A program made the translations under genes and the position numbers. Positions 6,126 through 15,244 of a DNA stretch of 64,000 nt are shown one piece after another. Position 1 is the first letter of the stretch, and each line of letters starts with the position of its first letter. Source of the stretch: JAVWJP01 sp036638975 (GTDB lineage: Bacteria > Bacillota > Clostridia > Oscillospirales > Ruminococcaceae); the NCBI GenBank assembly GCA_036638975.1, contig JAVWJP010000005.1, positions 33,747-97,746 on the forward strand. The letters are read 5' to 3'. The notes below the pieces were generated by a model that was given only the letters and a program-made list of their open reading frames with translations, was not told where the DNA came from and did no database searches.

Positions 6126-7559
6126 ATGACGAAGTATCTGCAAAAAATCGGTAGATCCCTAATGCTTCCTGTAGCTTGCTTGCCTGTTGCCGGTATACTA
6201 ATGGGCATCGGTTACTGGATTGACCCCACAGGCTGGGGCTCCAACAGCGTTATCGCTCTGTTTTTAATTAAAGCAGGCGGCGCGCTTATCGACAACATGG
6301 CGCTTCTTTTTGCAGTCGGTGTAGCCGTTGGTATGGCTGACGACCACGATGGCACAGCAGGTCTGGCAGGTCTTGTTTCTTGGCTTATGGTTCAAACCTT
6401 GTTAAACCCGGGCGTTGTTGCACTGTTTACAGGCGCTGACGCAAACGCGGCTTTTGGCAAAGTAAACAACCAGTTCATCGGTATCCTCTGCGGTCTTATC
6501 GGTGCTACCTGCTACAACAGGTTTAAAAACACCAAGCTGCCCGATGCTCTCGGCTTCTTCAGCGGCAAACGCTGTGTAGCTATTGTTACGGCAGGTATAA
6601 CACTTGTAGTAACACTTATCCTGTTCTTTGCATGGCCTATCATCTACTCGGCTCTTGTTGCCTTCGGTAAAGCCATTGTTGGTACAGGTGCTATCGGTGC
6701 AGGTATCTATGCGTTCTTTAACCGTCTGCTCATTCCTGTCGGCTTGCATCATGCTCTCAACTCAGTTTTCTGGTTTGATGTTGCAGGTGTTAGCGACCTT
6801 ACAAACTTCTGGGCAGGCACAGGCGTACTCGGCACAACCGGTATGTACATGACAGGCTTCTTCCCTGTTATGATGTTCGGTCTTCCCGGTGCTGCTTTGG
6901 CAATGTACCAAACAGCAAAAACAAAGAATAAGAAGATAGCTGCCGGTCTTTTGGGCGCTGCTGCTCTCTGCTCGTTCTTCACAGGCGTTACAGAGCCTCT
7001 CGAATTTTCATTCATGTTCTTAGCCCCTGTTCTTTACCTTATCCATGCGTTATTAACAGGTGTTTCTGCATTCGTATGCGCACTTCTCCCTGTACGTGCA
7101 GGCTTTAACTTCAGCGCCGGCTTTGTAGACTGGTTCTTAAGCTTTAAAGCACCAATGGCACAAAATCCGTGGATAATAATTCCAATCGGTCTTGTGTTCT
7201 TCGCACTCTACTACATAATCTTCCGCGTTGTTATCGTTAAGATGAACCTCAAGACCCCAGGTCGTGAGGACGATGACGAAGTAGACGAGAAAGAAAAGAA
7301 AATCGTTCTTTCCAACAGCAACTATGCAGCCGTTGCAGCTACAATCCTTGAAGGACTTGGCGGCAAAGGAAACATCGCTTCTGTTGACAACTGCATCACT
7401 CGTTTAAGAGTAGAAGTAAAAGACTATACTCTTGTAGACGAAAAGAAGATTAAAGCGGCAGGCGTTGCCGGTGTTATGCGTCCGGGCAAAACCAGCGTGC
7501 AGGTTATTGTAGGCACACAGGTACAGTTTGTCGCAGACGAGATGAAAAAGCTTCTGTAG
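6126..7559 (+). CDS. nagE: PTS EIICB component, N-acetylglucosamine (NagE) type
   Basis: A 477-residue membrane permease with a C-terminal EIIB domain. The EIIC part has many hydrophobic segments and the NagE/PtsG signatures NRLLIPVGLHHALNSVFWFD and VTEPLEFSFMF. After a charged linker (DDDEVDEKEKK, near 385) the EIIB domain carries the phosphorylated Cys423 in DNCITRLR. The sequence around the first signature is closer to NagE than to glucose PtsG, so N-acetylglucosamine is the first guess, but glucose cannot be excluded. It lacks EIIA, which is the separate gene upstream. Codon choice is richer in ATC, TTC and CTC than in neighbours, which favour ATA and CTT: high expression or different ancestry. 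Confidence 0.88.
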   Translation: MTKYLQKIGRSLMLPVACLPVAGILMGIGYWIDPTGWGSNSVIALFLIKAGGALIDNMALLFAVGVAVGMADDHDGTAGLAGLVSWLMVQTLLNPGVVALFTGADANAAFGKVNNQFIGILCGLIGATCYNRFKNTKLPDALGFFSGKRCVAIVTAGITLVVTLILFFAWPIIYSALVAFGKAIVGTGAIGAGIYAFFNRLLIPVGLHHALNSVFWFDVAGVSDLTNFWAGTGVLGTTGMYMTGFFPVMMFGLPGAALAMYQTAKTKNKKIAAGLLGAAALCSFFTGVTEPLEFSFMFLAPVLYLIHALLTGVSAFVCALLPVRAGFNFSAGFVDWFLSFKAPMAQNPWIIIPIGLVFFALYYIIFRVVIVKMNLKTPGREDDDEVDEKEKKIVLSNSNYAAVAATILEGLGGKGNIASVDNCITRLRVEVKDYTLVDEKKIKAAGVAGVMRPGKTSVQVIVGTQVQFVADEMKKLL

Positions 7560-7578
7560 TTTTTAGTAGACTATACAC

Positions 7579-7613
7579 GGGGGCGGGCTTTTGCCCGCTC
7601 CTTTGTTTTTTTA
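7579..7613 (+). terminator. Terminator of the PTS operon
   Basis: GGCGGGC-TTTT-GCCCGCT hairpin followed by CCTTTGTTTTTTT, 20 bp after the EIICB stop. Confidence 0.8.
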
Positions 7614-7732
7614 TTTGCAGTTAATATACGTTTGAGCTCTTGCGTTATATGGCAGAATAACCTATGCTTGTCATACAGCGGCGCTGTTAAGCAAAAAATA
7701 AACAGCTACAAATTAATTTGGAGGTAAACATG

Positions 7733-8476
7733 ATGAGAAACGGTATAAAAACAGAGGTTTGCTGTGCTTCGCTTGCCGACTGTAAAATGGCAGAGCGCTG
7801 TGGTGCAGATGCCATAGAGCTTGTTTCGGCGCATCTTTTGGGCGGGCTTACACCCACTATAGGGCTTTTGCGGCGGGTAAAAGAGCAGGTTAAGCTGCCT
7901 GTTTCTGTAATTGTACGTCCGCGTGCCGCCGGCTTTCTCTATAGCGATGAAGATTTTGATGTTATGTGCGCAGATGCGGACGAGTTTGTAAAAAGCGGAG
8001 CAGACGGCATAGTCTTTGGCTTTTTGGCTGAGGACGGAAGCATAGATTACGAACGCTGCGCACGTTTTATGAAGCACACAGTCGGGTGCGAAACCGTGTT
8101 TCATCGTGCTATAGATGTGACAGATGATATGTGCAAAACAGCAAAGCAGCTTATAGAGCTTGGTGTTACGCGCATACTTACAAGCGGTGGGTGTGCATCT
8201 GCTATAGACGGCGCAGGGGCTATAAAAGAACTTGTTGACTGCTATGGGGGCAAGATACAAATTTTGGCGGGTGGCGGAGTTAGAGCCGAAAATGTGGCGG
8301 AGCTTATAGAAAAAACAGGTGTGCGCCGTGTGCATTTTGGCTGCACTGCTTACGAGCGCGATATTTCTACAGTGTTAAACCCAAAATTAAATTTTGGAAC
8401 TTCGGCTTTGCCTCCAAACGAGTGCTATATTGCTGTAAACGAAGAAAAACTAAGGCAGATGCTTTTAAACATATAA
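7733..8476 (+). CDS. cutC: CutC family protein
   Basis: A TIM-barrel protein of about 247 residues. Family signatures are CCASLADCKMAERCGADAIE at the start, VSVIVRPRAAGFLYS, GADGIVFGFL, VFHRAIDV, RILTSGGCASA and ILAGGGV. CutC was named for copper homeostasis in E. coli, but that role is disputed and no copper genes are near, so the true function is open. GGAGG lies 8 bases before the ATG at 7733 and 5 before the ATG at 7730; either may be used. It stands alone between the PTS and ATPase operons. Confidence 0.9.
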   Translation: MRNGIKTEVCCASLADCKMAERCGADAIELVSAHLLGGLTPTIGLLRRVKEQVKLPVSVIVRPRAAGFLYSDEDFDVMCADADEFVKSGADGIVFGFLAEDGSIDYERCARFMKHTVGCETVFHRAIDVTDDMCKTAKQLIELGVTRILTSGGCASAIDGAGAIKELVDCYGGKIQILAGGGVRAENVAELIEKTGVRRVHFGCTAYERDISTVLNPKLNFGTSALPPNECYIAVNEEKLRQMLLNI

Positions 8477-8523
8477 AATAAAATAATCGAAAATATACAG
8501 GCTTTTTTCGTTATTTTTAGATG

Positions 8524-8552
8524 TTGCAAATTTCTGAGTAAAGGTATATTAT
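8524..8552 (+). promoter_or_regulatory. Sigma-A promoter of the V-type ATPase operon
   Basis: TTGCAA and TATTAT separated by 17 bp, with a predicted start about 15 bases before the first ATPase gene. Confidence 0.55.
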
Positions 8553-8573
8553 AGGTGACTTAGGGGTGAATTT

Positions 8574-8897
8574 ATGGACGATATGATAAGCAGATTGATA
8601 GATATGGATAAAAAGGCTCAGGCTACGGTAAAAGCTGCCGAGGAAAAGCGCGATGAGATGAAAGCAGCTATTGCGGGAGAAAAAGAAAAGCTGCGCCAAA
8701 GCTACCTTGCACACGCAGATGAGCGCATAGGCAAGATGAAGCAGGCGGCGGAGGACGATTATTCCGATGCCGAAAAAGAAATAGAAGAAAGCTTTCGCAA
8801 AGCCGATGCAGTACTGTCGGACGAATTTAATAAAAGCCGTGCAGCCCTTGTAAGCGAGATAGCTGCACGCTGCAGGCAAACAAAAATATCATGCTGA
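8574..8897 (+). CDS. V-type ATPase peripheral-stalk subunit (G/H, NtpF-like)
   Basis: A 107-residue, highly charged protein that is almost entirely predicted helix and coiled coil (runs such as AEEKRDEMKAAIAGEKEKLRQ). Sequence identity alone is weak, but composition, length and place at the head of the ATPase operon fit the G/H stator subunit that pairs with subunit E. The residue ladder of small (A, S) and charged positions is typical of that partner. RBS AGGGGTG precedes the ATG. Confidence 0.75.
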   Translation: MDDMISRLIDMDKKAQATVKAAEEKRDEMKAAIAGEKEKLRQSYLAHADERIGKMKQAAEDDYSDAEKEIEESFRKADAVLSDEFNKSRAALVSEIAARCRQTKISC

Positions 8898-8935
8898 TGT
8901 ACTAAACGGGCTAAATTAAGCCGGGAGGTGAGCAT

Positions 8936-9976
8936 ATGTTGGATTCTTTTTCGGGAAACGCCATTATGGCAAAAGCAAAAGCAATGTATGGCAGGCGTCT
9001 TACAAACGCGCAGTATAAAGACCTTATACATAAAAAAACAGTGGCGGAGCTTGCGGAATATTTGCGCAGCGAAACAGCATATGCAGACGCTTTAAGCATG
9101 GTACAGCCAACAGCAGTCCACCGCGGGCAGCTTGAAAATATTTTGCAAAAGGAGTACTTCAGACGCTATAAGCGCCTTATAGATTTTGATTTTTCACCGG
9201 GAAGTTATTATAGATACCTTGTAAGAGAACTGGAAATAAAACAAATTTTGCAAATGATACGTCTTTTAAATTCAGGCAGGGCCGACGAGTATATTACGCA
9301 ATACCCCGAGTTTTTAGAAAAATATTCCTCCTTCAGCCTTATGAAGCTTGCAAGGGTGCGCAGCTTTGACGAACTTTTAAATATGCTTGAGGGCTCGCCA
9401 TATGCGGGGCTTATAATGAAGCTTCGTCCGGTTGGTGACGAGCTTATAGACTATACTGCGTGCGAAATGGCACTTATGGGTTATTTTTATACACGTGTTG
9501 AGCAGACTATAGATAGAAACTTTGGCGGTAAAACAAAAAAAGAACTCCACGAGATTTTCGACACTGTTATAGAGCTTAAAAACATTACATCAATATACCG
9601 CCTTAAAAGGTATTTTCCAAATGCAAGCTCGCAGTATATAAAAAGCTGCCTTTTGCCGCACTGGAAGCGTATACCGGAGCATTTTTTGGACGAGCTTATA
9701 AACGCGGCGGATTCTGACGAGTTTGCACGGGCGCTTACAGCCTCGCCTTACGCAAAATTTTTGGGCATGGCAGATTATGTTTTTATAGAATACAGCGGCT
9801 CTTGTATACGCTACAATTTAAACAAGCGTTACTTGCGTTTTACAACAAGTACGCCCACCGTTTTTACCGCATATATGGCGCTAAGCGAAATAGAGTATTC
9901 AAACCTTACCTGCATTATAGAAGGCATACGCTATCAAATTCCCGCATCTGAGATAGAGAAATTGTTGGTGCTTTAA
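8936..9976 (+). CDS. ntpC: V-type ATPase subunit C
   Basis: A 346-residue soluble subunit of the AC39/NtpC family, which joins the central stalk to the membrane ring. Recognisable parts are the N-terminal NAIMAKAKAMYGRRLTNAQYKDL and repeated helical segments with conserved aromatic and basic residues (LEIKQILQMIRLL, IELKNITSIYRLKRYF). RBS GGGAGGTG precedes the ATG. In the Enterococcus ntp operon subunit C follows E; here it precedes subunit I, an order seen in some Clostridia. Confidence 0.9.
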   Translation: MLDSFSGNAIMAKAKAMYGRRLTNAQYKDLIHKKTVAELAEYLRSETAYADALSMVQPTAVHRGQLENILQKEYFRRYKRLIDFDFSPGSYYRYLVRELEIKQILQMIRLLNSGRADEYITQYPEFLEKYSSFSLMKLARVRSFDELLNMLEGSPYAGLIMKLRPVGDELIDYTACEMALMGYFYTRVEQTIDRNFGGKTKKELHEIFDTVIELKNITSIYRLKRYFPNASSQYIKSCLLPHWKRIPEHFLDELINAADSDEFARALTASPYAKFLGMADYVFIEYSGSCIRYNLNKRYLRFTTSTPTVFTAYMALSEIEYSNLTCIIEGIRYQIPASEIEKLLVL

Positions 9977-10008
9977 ATATAAAATAAAAAGAAGGGCGGT
10001 GCAGAAAA

Positions 10009-11967
10009 ATGTCGATTGAAAAAATGACTCTTGTTCAAATTACAGGTAATATAAAATATTTCGACCGTATTCTGCGTAGATGCTCGGCATCAGGCATCTT
10101 TCATCCGGAGCTTATGCCTCAGCCTACCGATAAGCTTGGCGGGTTTGCGCATATGGAGGAAGAAAATCCGTACAAATCCATATTAAACAGCCTTGTCGAT
10201 GCGGCAGCTGCCTCTGGCATAGAGCTAAAATATGACCCGGAGGGCGGAAAAACCGTAGAGCAGGATACTGTGGACAGCTTTTTGGCAGATTACCGAAAAC
10301 GTGTTGTCGAGCTAAACGAAAAAAAGGTAAGCCTGCAAACTGCCATAGAGCAAAACGAGGCTGCTCTTACACAGCTTGTGCATCTAGACGCTCTTGACGT
10401 AAGCCTTGACGATATATTTGCCTGCAAATATATAAAGGTGCGCTTTGGACGCCTGCCTACGGACAGCTATAAAAAACTTGAATATTACAGAGAACGCTTG
10501 TTTTTGTTTTTGTCCATTTCGGGCGACGACGACTATCAGTGGGGAGTTTACTTCACAACAAATGAGAATCAAGCCGAAATTGACGATATATTTTCATCTC
10601 TGTATTTTGAGCGCATTCATATTCCCGAATATGTCCACGGTAAGCCGGGGCTTGCAAAGGTTAATATAGAAGGCGAGCTGGCATCGACAAGGGCACAGCT
10701 TAAAGCGGCGGAGGCAGAGCTTAATGCGCTGGTAAGCAGTAACAAGCAAACCTTTCAAAAAGTGTATTCGCGAATTCGTTTTTTAAACGAAGCCTTTGAC
10801 TTGCGCAAATACGTCACCGTTTACAACGAAATGTTCGATTCGGTAGATTTTCGTCCTGCCCGCATAACAGGCTTTATTGCGCACCGCGATGAAAAAAACT
10901 TTGCAAGGCTTTTTGATGATTTGGACGGTGTGGTTGTGGAGATGAAGCCGCCCGACAGCGACAAACGGCTTACTATACCGACAAAGCTGCGCAACAACTG
11001 GTTTGTAAAGCCTTTTGAGATGTTTGTTGATATGTATGGGACGCCCGCTTACAACGAGCTTGACCCCACGCCGTTTTTGGCTGTGACCTATACCCTCCTT
11101 TTTGGAATAATGTTTGGAGATTTGGGACAGGGAATAGTTATATCGCTTTTGGGTTTGTTTTTGTGGAAGGTAAAAAAGATGAACTTTGGCAGAGTCCTTA
11201 GCCGCATAGGTGTTTCGGCGGCGGCATTTGGCGTGCTTTACGGCTCGGTTTTTGGTATGGAGCACGCTTTGGATTCTTTTTATACAAAGGTTTTGGGGCT
11301 GGCAGGCAAGCCCATAGAGGTGATGCGTCCTACAACCATAAACAATCTTTTAATATTTGCCGTTTCCTTGGGCGTTGTGCTTATAATTTCGTCAATGCTT
11401 ATAAATATCTTTTTGGGCTTTAAAAATAAAGATTACGAAAAAGCTGTTTTTGGCAACAATGGCATAGCGGGGCTTGTGTTTTATGTTTCGGTGCTCGTCG
11501 GTGCAATATCCATGCTTGCGGGTAAAAGCCTTTTCACCCCTGCTTATGTAATGTGGCTTATAATACTGCCTATATTGGTGATATTCTTAAAGACACCGCT
11601 TGCAAAGCTGGCAAAGGGCAGCCATAGCATCAAGCCCGAGGACGGAATAGGCAGCTTTATATTAGAGGGTTTCTTTGAGCTTTTTGAGGTGGTTTTAAGT
11701 TTTGTCACAAATACAATGTCGTTTTTACGTGTCGGTGGCTTTATAATAAGCCATGCCGGTATGATGGCTGTGGTGATGACGCTTACCGAGATGATGACAG
11801 GGGCGGGCAGTGTAGTCGTTATGATAATAGGCAACCTGTTTGTTATGGCGCTAGAGGGCTTTATTGTAGGCATTCAGGCTCTTAGGCTGGAGTTTTACGA
11901 GATGTTCAGCCACTATTTTGACGGTCAGGGCAAAGTTTTTACACCTGTTACCATCGGCAATAAATAA
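10009..11967 (+). CDS. ntpI: V-type ATPase subunit I (a subunit)
   Basis: A 652-residue stator subunit that forms the ion half-channels. Residues about 1-330 are the cytoplasmic arm with coiled-coil segments (SLQTAIEQNEAAL, RAQLKAAEAELNALV). The C-terminal half has about seven membrane helices, starting near TPFLAVTYTLLFGIMFGDLGQG and including SFLRVGGFIISHAG, where the essential arginine of this family lies, and LEGFIVGIQALRLEFYEMFSHYF near the end. Length and order match bacterial V/A-type ATPases. Confidence 0.95.
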   Translation: MSIEKMTLVQITGNIKYFDRILRRCSASGIFHPELMPQPTDKLGGFAHMEEENPYKSILNSLVDAAAASGIELKYDPEGGKTVEQDTVDSFLADYRKRVVELNEKKVSLQTAIEQNEAALTQLVHLDALDVSLDDIFACKYIKVRFGRLPTDSYKKLEYYRERLFLFLSISGDDDYQWGVYFTTNENQAEIDDIFSSLYFERIHIPEYVHGKPGLAKVNIEGELASTRAQLKAAEAELNALVSSNKQTFQKVYSRIRFLNEAFDLRKYVTVYNEMFDSVDFRPARITGFIAHRDEKNFARLFDDLDGVVVEMKPPDSDKRLTIPTKLRNNWFVKPFEMFVDMYGTPAYNELDPTPFLAVTYTLLFGIMFGDLGQGIVISLLGLFLWKVKKMNFGRVLSRIGVSAAAFGVLYGSVFGMEHALDSFYTKVLGLAGKPIEVMRPTTINNLLIFAVSLGVVLIISSMLINIFLGFKNKDYEKAVFGNNGIAGLVFYVSVLVGAISMLAGKSLFTPAYVMWLIILPILVIFLKTPLAKLAKGSHSIKPEDGIGSFILEGFFELFEVVLSFVTNTMSFLRVGGFIISHAGMMAVVMTLTEMMTGAGSVVVMIIGNLFVMALEGFIVGIQALRLEFYEMFSHYFDGQGKVFTPVTIGNK

Positions 11968-12042
11968 GCAAAACCAAAGCCTATACAACTTTACACGCGG
12001 CTTACGGTAAGCCGATAAACACAAATTTTTGGAGGTATTTTT

Positions 12043-12474
12043 ATGAACGCTATGTTTTTTGTTATCCCCGCAGCTGTTGTTGCAATGTTGGCTGTCCCGC
12101 TTGTTTCGGCTTTGCGTGGCGGCAAAAGCCCCTCACAGGCGCGCCACCGTGTAATTGCAAACCTTTGTATGTTCTTTGGAGTTTGCCTTTGCGCATTTAT
12201 TTTTCCCGTAAGTGCATTTGCAGCCGATAGCGCTGCGGCAGCATCAATCATAGGTACATCGGCACAGGGCATGGGCTTTTTAGCTGCGGCGCTTGTTACG
12301 GGGCTTGCGGCAATAGGTGCCGGTATAGCTGTTGCGGCGGCAGCTCCTGCTGCTATAGGTGCTGTTTCGGAGGACCCTAAATCGTTTGGTAAGGCTATAA
12401 TCTTTGTGGTTTTGGGCGAGGGTATTGCCATATATGGTTTGCTTATTTCTATTCTTATAATAAACAAATTGTAA
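12043..12474 (+). CDS. ntpK: V-type ATPase subunit K (rotor ring proteolipid) with N-terminal extension
   Basis: A 143-residue ring subunit. The C-terminal 82 residues (about 62-143) form a classic two-helix c-subunit hairpin with the ion-binding glutamate at 126 (LGEGIAIYG). Ahead of it is a 60-residue extension with two more hydrophobic segments (about 4-23 and 40-60) joined by a basic loop (RGGKSPSQARHR). The second ends in VSAFAADS, which looks like a signal-peptidase site. It could therefore be a four-helix subunit or a precursor that is trimmed. No glutamine like those of Na+-type rings is visible in the first core helix, so H+ coupling is possible but not shown. Confidence 0.9.
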   Translation: MNAMFFVIPAAVVAMLAVPLVSALRGGKSPSQARHRVIANLCMFFGVCLCAFIFPVSAFAADSAAAASIIGTSAQGMGFLAAALVTGLAAIGAGIAVAAAAPAAIGAVSEDPKSFGKAIIFVVLGEGIAIYGLLISILIINKL

Positions 12475-12524
12475 AAATAATATAATAATCAACTTAAAGT
12501 ATATAAGCATAGGGGGCGTAAGCC

Positions 12525-12833
12525 ATGAAATTTTATGTTATAAGCGATAATATAGACACATACATGGGTATGCGCCTTGCAGGTATAGAGGGCGTTGTGG
12601 TGCACACACAGGACGAAGTTGCCGCAGAGCTTGCAAAAGCTGTAGAAGCGCGCGACATAGGCATAATACTTATAACCGATAAGCTTATGCGCTTATGTCA
12701 AAAAACAATATATGAGATGAAGCTTAAAAACAAGCGTCCGCTCATTGTAGAAATACCTGACCGCCACGGAGGCGGACATATAGCCGAGGCGTTGCAGCAT
12801 TATGTAAGCGAGGCAGTCGGCATTAAGATGTGA
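12525..12833 (+). CDS. ntpG: V-type ATPase subunit F
   Basis: A 102-residue central-stalk subunit with the short alpha/beta fold of the family: MKFYVISDNIDTYMGMRLAGIEG at the start, IGIILITDKL in the middle and RPLIVEIPDR near the end. AGGGGG precedes the ATG. It sits between K and E and nearly abuts subunit E. Confidence 0.92.
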   Translation: MKFYVISDNIDTYMGMRLAGIEGVVVHTQDEVAAELAKAVEARDIGIILITDKLMRLCQKTIYEMKLKNKRPLIVEIPDRHGGGHIAEALQHYVSEAVGIKM

Positions 12834-12846
12834 GGTGAACGGAGCT

Positions 12847-13458
12847 ATGTCAACCGTAAACAGCGAAGTTATGCAAAAAATAGAGCAGTTTGAAGCTGCT
12901 GTTACAGATGAGGTTTCTGCGCGGTGCAAAGAGATAAACGCCGAGATAGAAGCTTATCGTAAAAGTGAGCTTCTAAAATATAAAGATGATGTCCTCAATG
13001 AAAGCTATAACATCATTCATAAGCAGACCGGGGATATCTCGCTTAATTCGGCAAAAGAAATATCGTTAAAACGCGCAGAGGTAAAACGTAAGCTTTACGA
13101 GCGGCGCGACGAATATATGCGCCTTATTTTTACAGATGTGCGCATGGAGCTTTCGGACTTTGTAAAAAGCGATGATTACTTGCCTTTTTTGCTTGAAAAA
13201 ACCAAGAATATCTCTGAGGCTTACGGTTGCGACGGCTTTGTGCTTTTGGTTAAAAAAGATGATTTACCGCAAGCGGAAAAGCTTCAAAAGGCGTTTGGAT
13301 TTTCCTGTACCGTAGAGCCCTCTGAGCAAATAACATTGGGCGGGTTAATTGCAAAAAACAAAGCAAAGGGTTATGTCATAGATGAAAGCCTTGACAGCAT
13401 TTTAGAGGGGCAGCACGAATGGTTTTGCAGTCAGCCAAGCTTCGTCGTGACCCTGTAG
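12847..13458 (+). CDS. ntpE: V-type ATPase subunit E
   Basis: A stator subunit of about 203 residues. The N-terminal half is a long charged helix (EVSARCKEINAEIEAYRKSELL) that would pair with the G/H subunit; the C-terminal half is globular and ends near EQITLGGLIAKNKAKGYVIDESLDSIL, the conserved part of the family. The ATG at 12847 is taken as start because GAGGTG lies upstream; an in-frame GTG at 12835 is possible. Confidence 0.9.
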   Translation: MSTVNSEVMQKIEQFEAAVTDEVSARCKEINAEIEAYRKSELLKYKDDVLNESYNIIHKQTGDISLNSAKEISLKRAEVKRKLYERRDEYMRLIFTDVRMELSDFVKSDDYLPFLLEKTKNISEAYGCDGFVLLVKKDDLPQAEKLQKAFGFSCTVEPSEQITLGGLIAKNKAKGYVIDESLDSILEGQHEWFCSQPSFVVTL

Positions 13459-13470
13459 GGGGAAAACATA

Positions 13471-15225
13471 TTGGAACAAAACACAGTCTATTCTATCAAC
13501 GGGCCTGTTGTAACGGTAAAAAATGCGACAGAGTTCGAGATGATGGAGATGGTTTATGTAGGCGCTAAGCGCCTTATAGGAGAGGTTATCTCCATAACAG
13601 AGGCAGCAACCACAATACAGGTGTACGAGAGCACAACAGGGCTTTGTCCGGGCGAGCCGGTGTACCCGTCGGGTGCTCCATTGTGCGCAACCTTAGGCCC
13701 CGGCATACTTTCTAATATATTTGACGGCATAGAGCGCCCGCTTATGGATATTGCAAAGCTTTCGGGCACTGCATATATAGACGGCGGAGTAAATATTCCG
13801 TCACTTGACGTAAAGCGCAAATTTGATGTAACTGTTACGGTGCACGAGGGTGATAAGCTTTTGGGCGGTATGGTGTACGCCACCTGCCCCGAAACCGAGC
13901 TTATACAGCACCGCTGTATGCTGCACCCTAATTTAAACGGCACAGTGGTGTATGCCGCGCCGAACGGCAGCTACTGTATAAATGATGTTGTTGTAAAAAT
14001 AAAGGACGCGGGCGGTGCTCTGCACGAGCTTACGCTTTGTCAGCAGTGGCCTATACGCACGGCGCGTCCAACAAAACAGCGTCTGCCTATTTCTATGCCG
14101 CTTATAACCGGACAACGTGTTATAGACACAATGTTCCCACTGGCAAAGGGCGGCACTGCTGCTATACCGGGCGGCTTTGGCACAGGCAAAACAATGACAC
14201 AGCACCAGCTTGCAAAGTGGTGTGATGCCGACATTATAGTCTATGTTGGCTGCGGCGAGCGCGGGAACGAAATGACACAGGTGCTTAAAGAATTTAGCGA
14301 GCTTATAGACCCAAAGTCAGGCAAAAAGCTTACAGCCCGCACCGTGCTTATAGCAAACACCTCTAATATGCCGGTGGCGGCGCGTGAGGCGTCTATATAC
14401 ACAGGTATTACGCTTGCCGAATATTACCGCGATATGGGTTATCATGTTGCCATAATGGCAGATTCCACTTCTCGTTGGGCAGAGGCACTGCGCGAGATTT
14501 CGGGCAGGCTTGAAGAAATGCCGGCGGAGGAGGGCTTCCCTGCATACCTGCCGTCAAGAATTTCGCAGTTTTACGAGCGCGCGGGCTACATGGTGACGCT
14601 GTGCGATAAAGAAGGCTCTGTTTCAATAATAGGCGCGGTTTCTCCGCAGGGAGCCGATTTCTCAGAGCCTGTTACACAAAACACAAAGCGCTTTGTGCGT
14701 TGCTTTTGGGCATTGGATAAAGCGTTGGCGTACGCGCGCCATTACCCTGCCATTAACTGGAACACTAGCTACAGCGAGTATATTGACGATTTGGAAAAGT
14801 GGTATGAAAAAAATGTAGACCCCGCCTTTCTTAAAAAAAGACAGCAGATAGTTTCTATAATGCACGAGGAAAATGCACTTATGGAGATTGTAAAGCTTAT
14901 AGGCTCTGACGTTTTGCCCGATGACCAAAAGCTTGTTATAGAAGTTGCAAAGGTTATACGAGTGGGCTTTTTACAACAAAATGCTTATCACAAGGACGAC
15001 ACCTATGTGCCAATGCAAAAGCAGCTTAAAATGATGGAGGTTATTTTATACCTTTATGATAAAGCGCGTGAGCTGGTGGTGCAGGGGCGACCTATTTCCG
15101 GAATAATAGAATCTGGTGTATTCAGCAGTATTATTAAGATGAAGTATGAAGTTCCAAACGACAAGCCGGAGCTTTTTGCACAATATTTTACCATGGTTGA
15201 CGAAGCCATGAAGCAGGTGGATTAA
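13471..15225 (+). CDS. ntpA: V-type ATPase catalytic subunit A
   Basis: A 584-residue ATP-hydrolysing subunit of the V1 head. The Walker A loop GGFGTGKTMTQHQLAKW lies near residue 234 and is preceded by the A-subunit-specific insertion (residues about 120-200). Other signatures are CGERGNEMTQVL, ADSTSRWAEALREISGRLEEMPAEEGFP and GAVSPQGADFSEPV. The start is a TTG with GGGGG 8 bases upstream. It follows subunit E by 12 bp. Confidence 0.97.
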   Translation: MEQNTVYSINGPVVTVKNATEFEMMEMVYVGAKRLIGEVISITEAATTIQVYESTTGLCPGEPVYPSGAPLCATLGPGILSNIFDGIERPLMDIAKLSGTAYIDGGVNIPSLDVKRKFDVTVTVHEGDKLLGGMVYATCPETELIQHRCMLHPNLNGTVVYAAPNGSYCINDVVVKIKDAGGALHELTLCQQWPIRTARPTKQRLPISMPLITGQRVIDTMFPLAKGGTAAIPGGFGTGKTMTQHQLAKWCDADIIVYVGCGERGNEMTQVLKEFSELIDPKSGKKLTARTVLIANTSNMPVAAREASIYTGITLAEYYRDMGYHVAIMADSTSRWAEALREISGRLEEMPAEEGFPAYLPSRISQFYERAGYMVTLCDKEGSVSIIGAVSPQGADFSEPVTQNTKRFVRCFWALDKALAYARHYPAINWNTSYSEYIDDLEKWYEKNVDPAFLKKRQQIVSIMHEENALMEIVKLIGSDVLPDDQKLVIEVAKVIRVGFLQQNAYHKDDTYVPMQKQLKMMEVILYLYDKARELVVQGRPISGIIESGVFSSIIKMKYEVPNDKPELFAQYFTMVDEAMKQVD

Positions 15226-15244
15226 CGAGAGGGGAGGCGACAGA

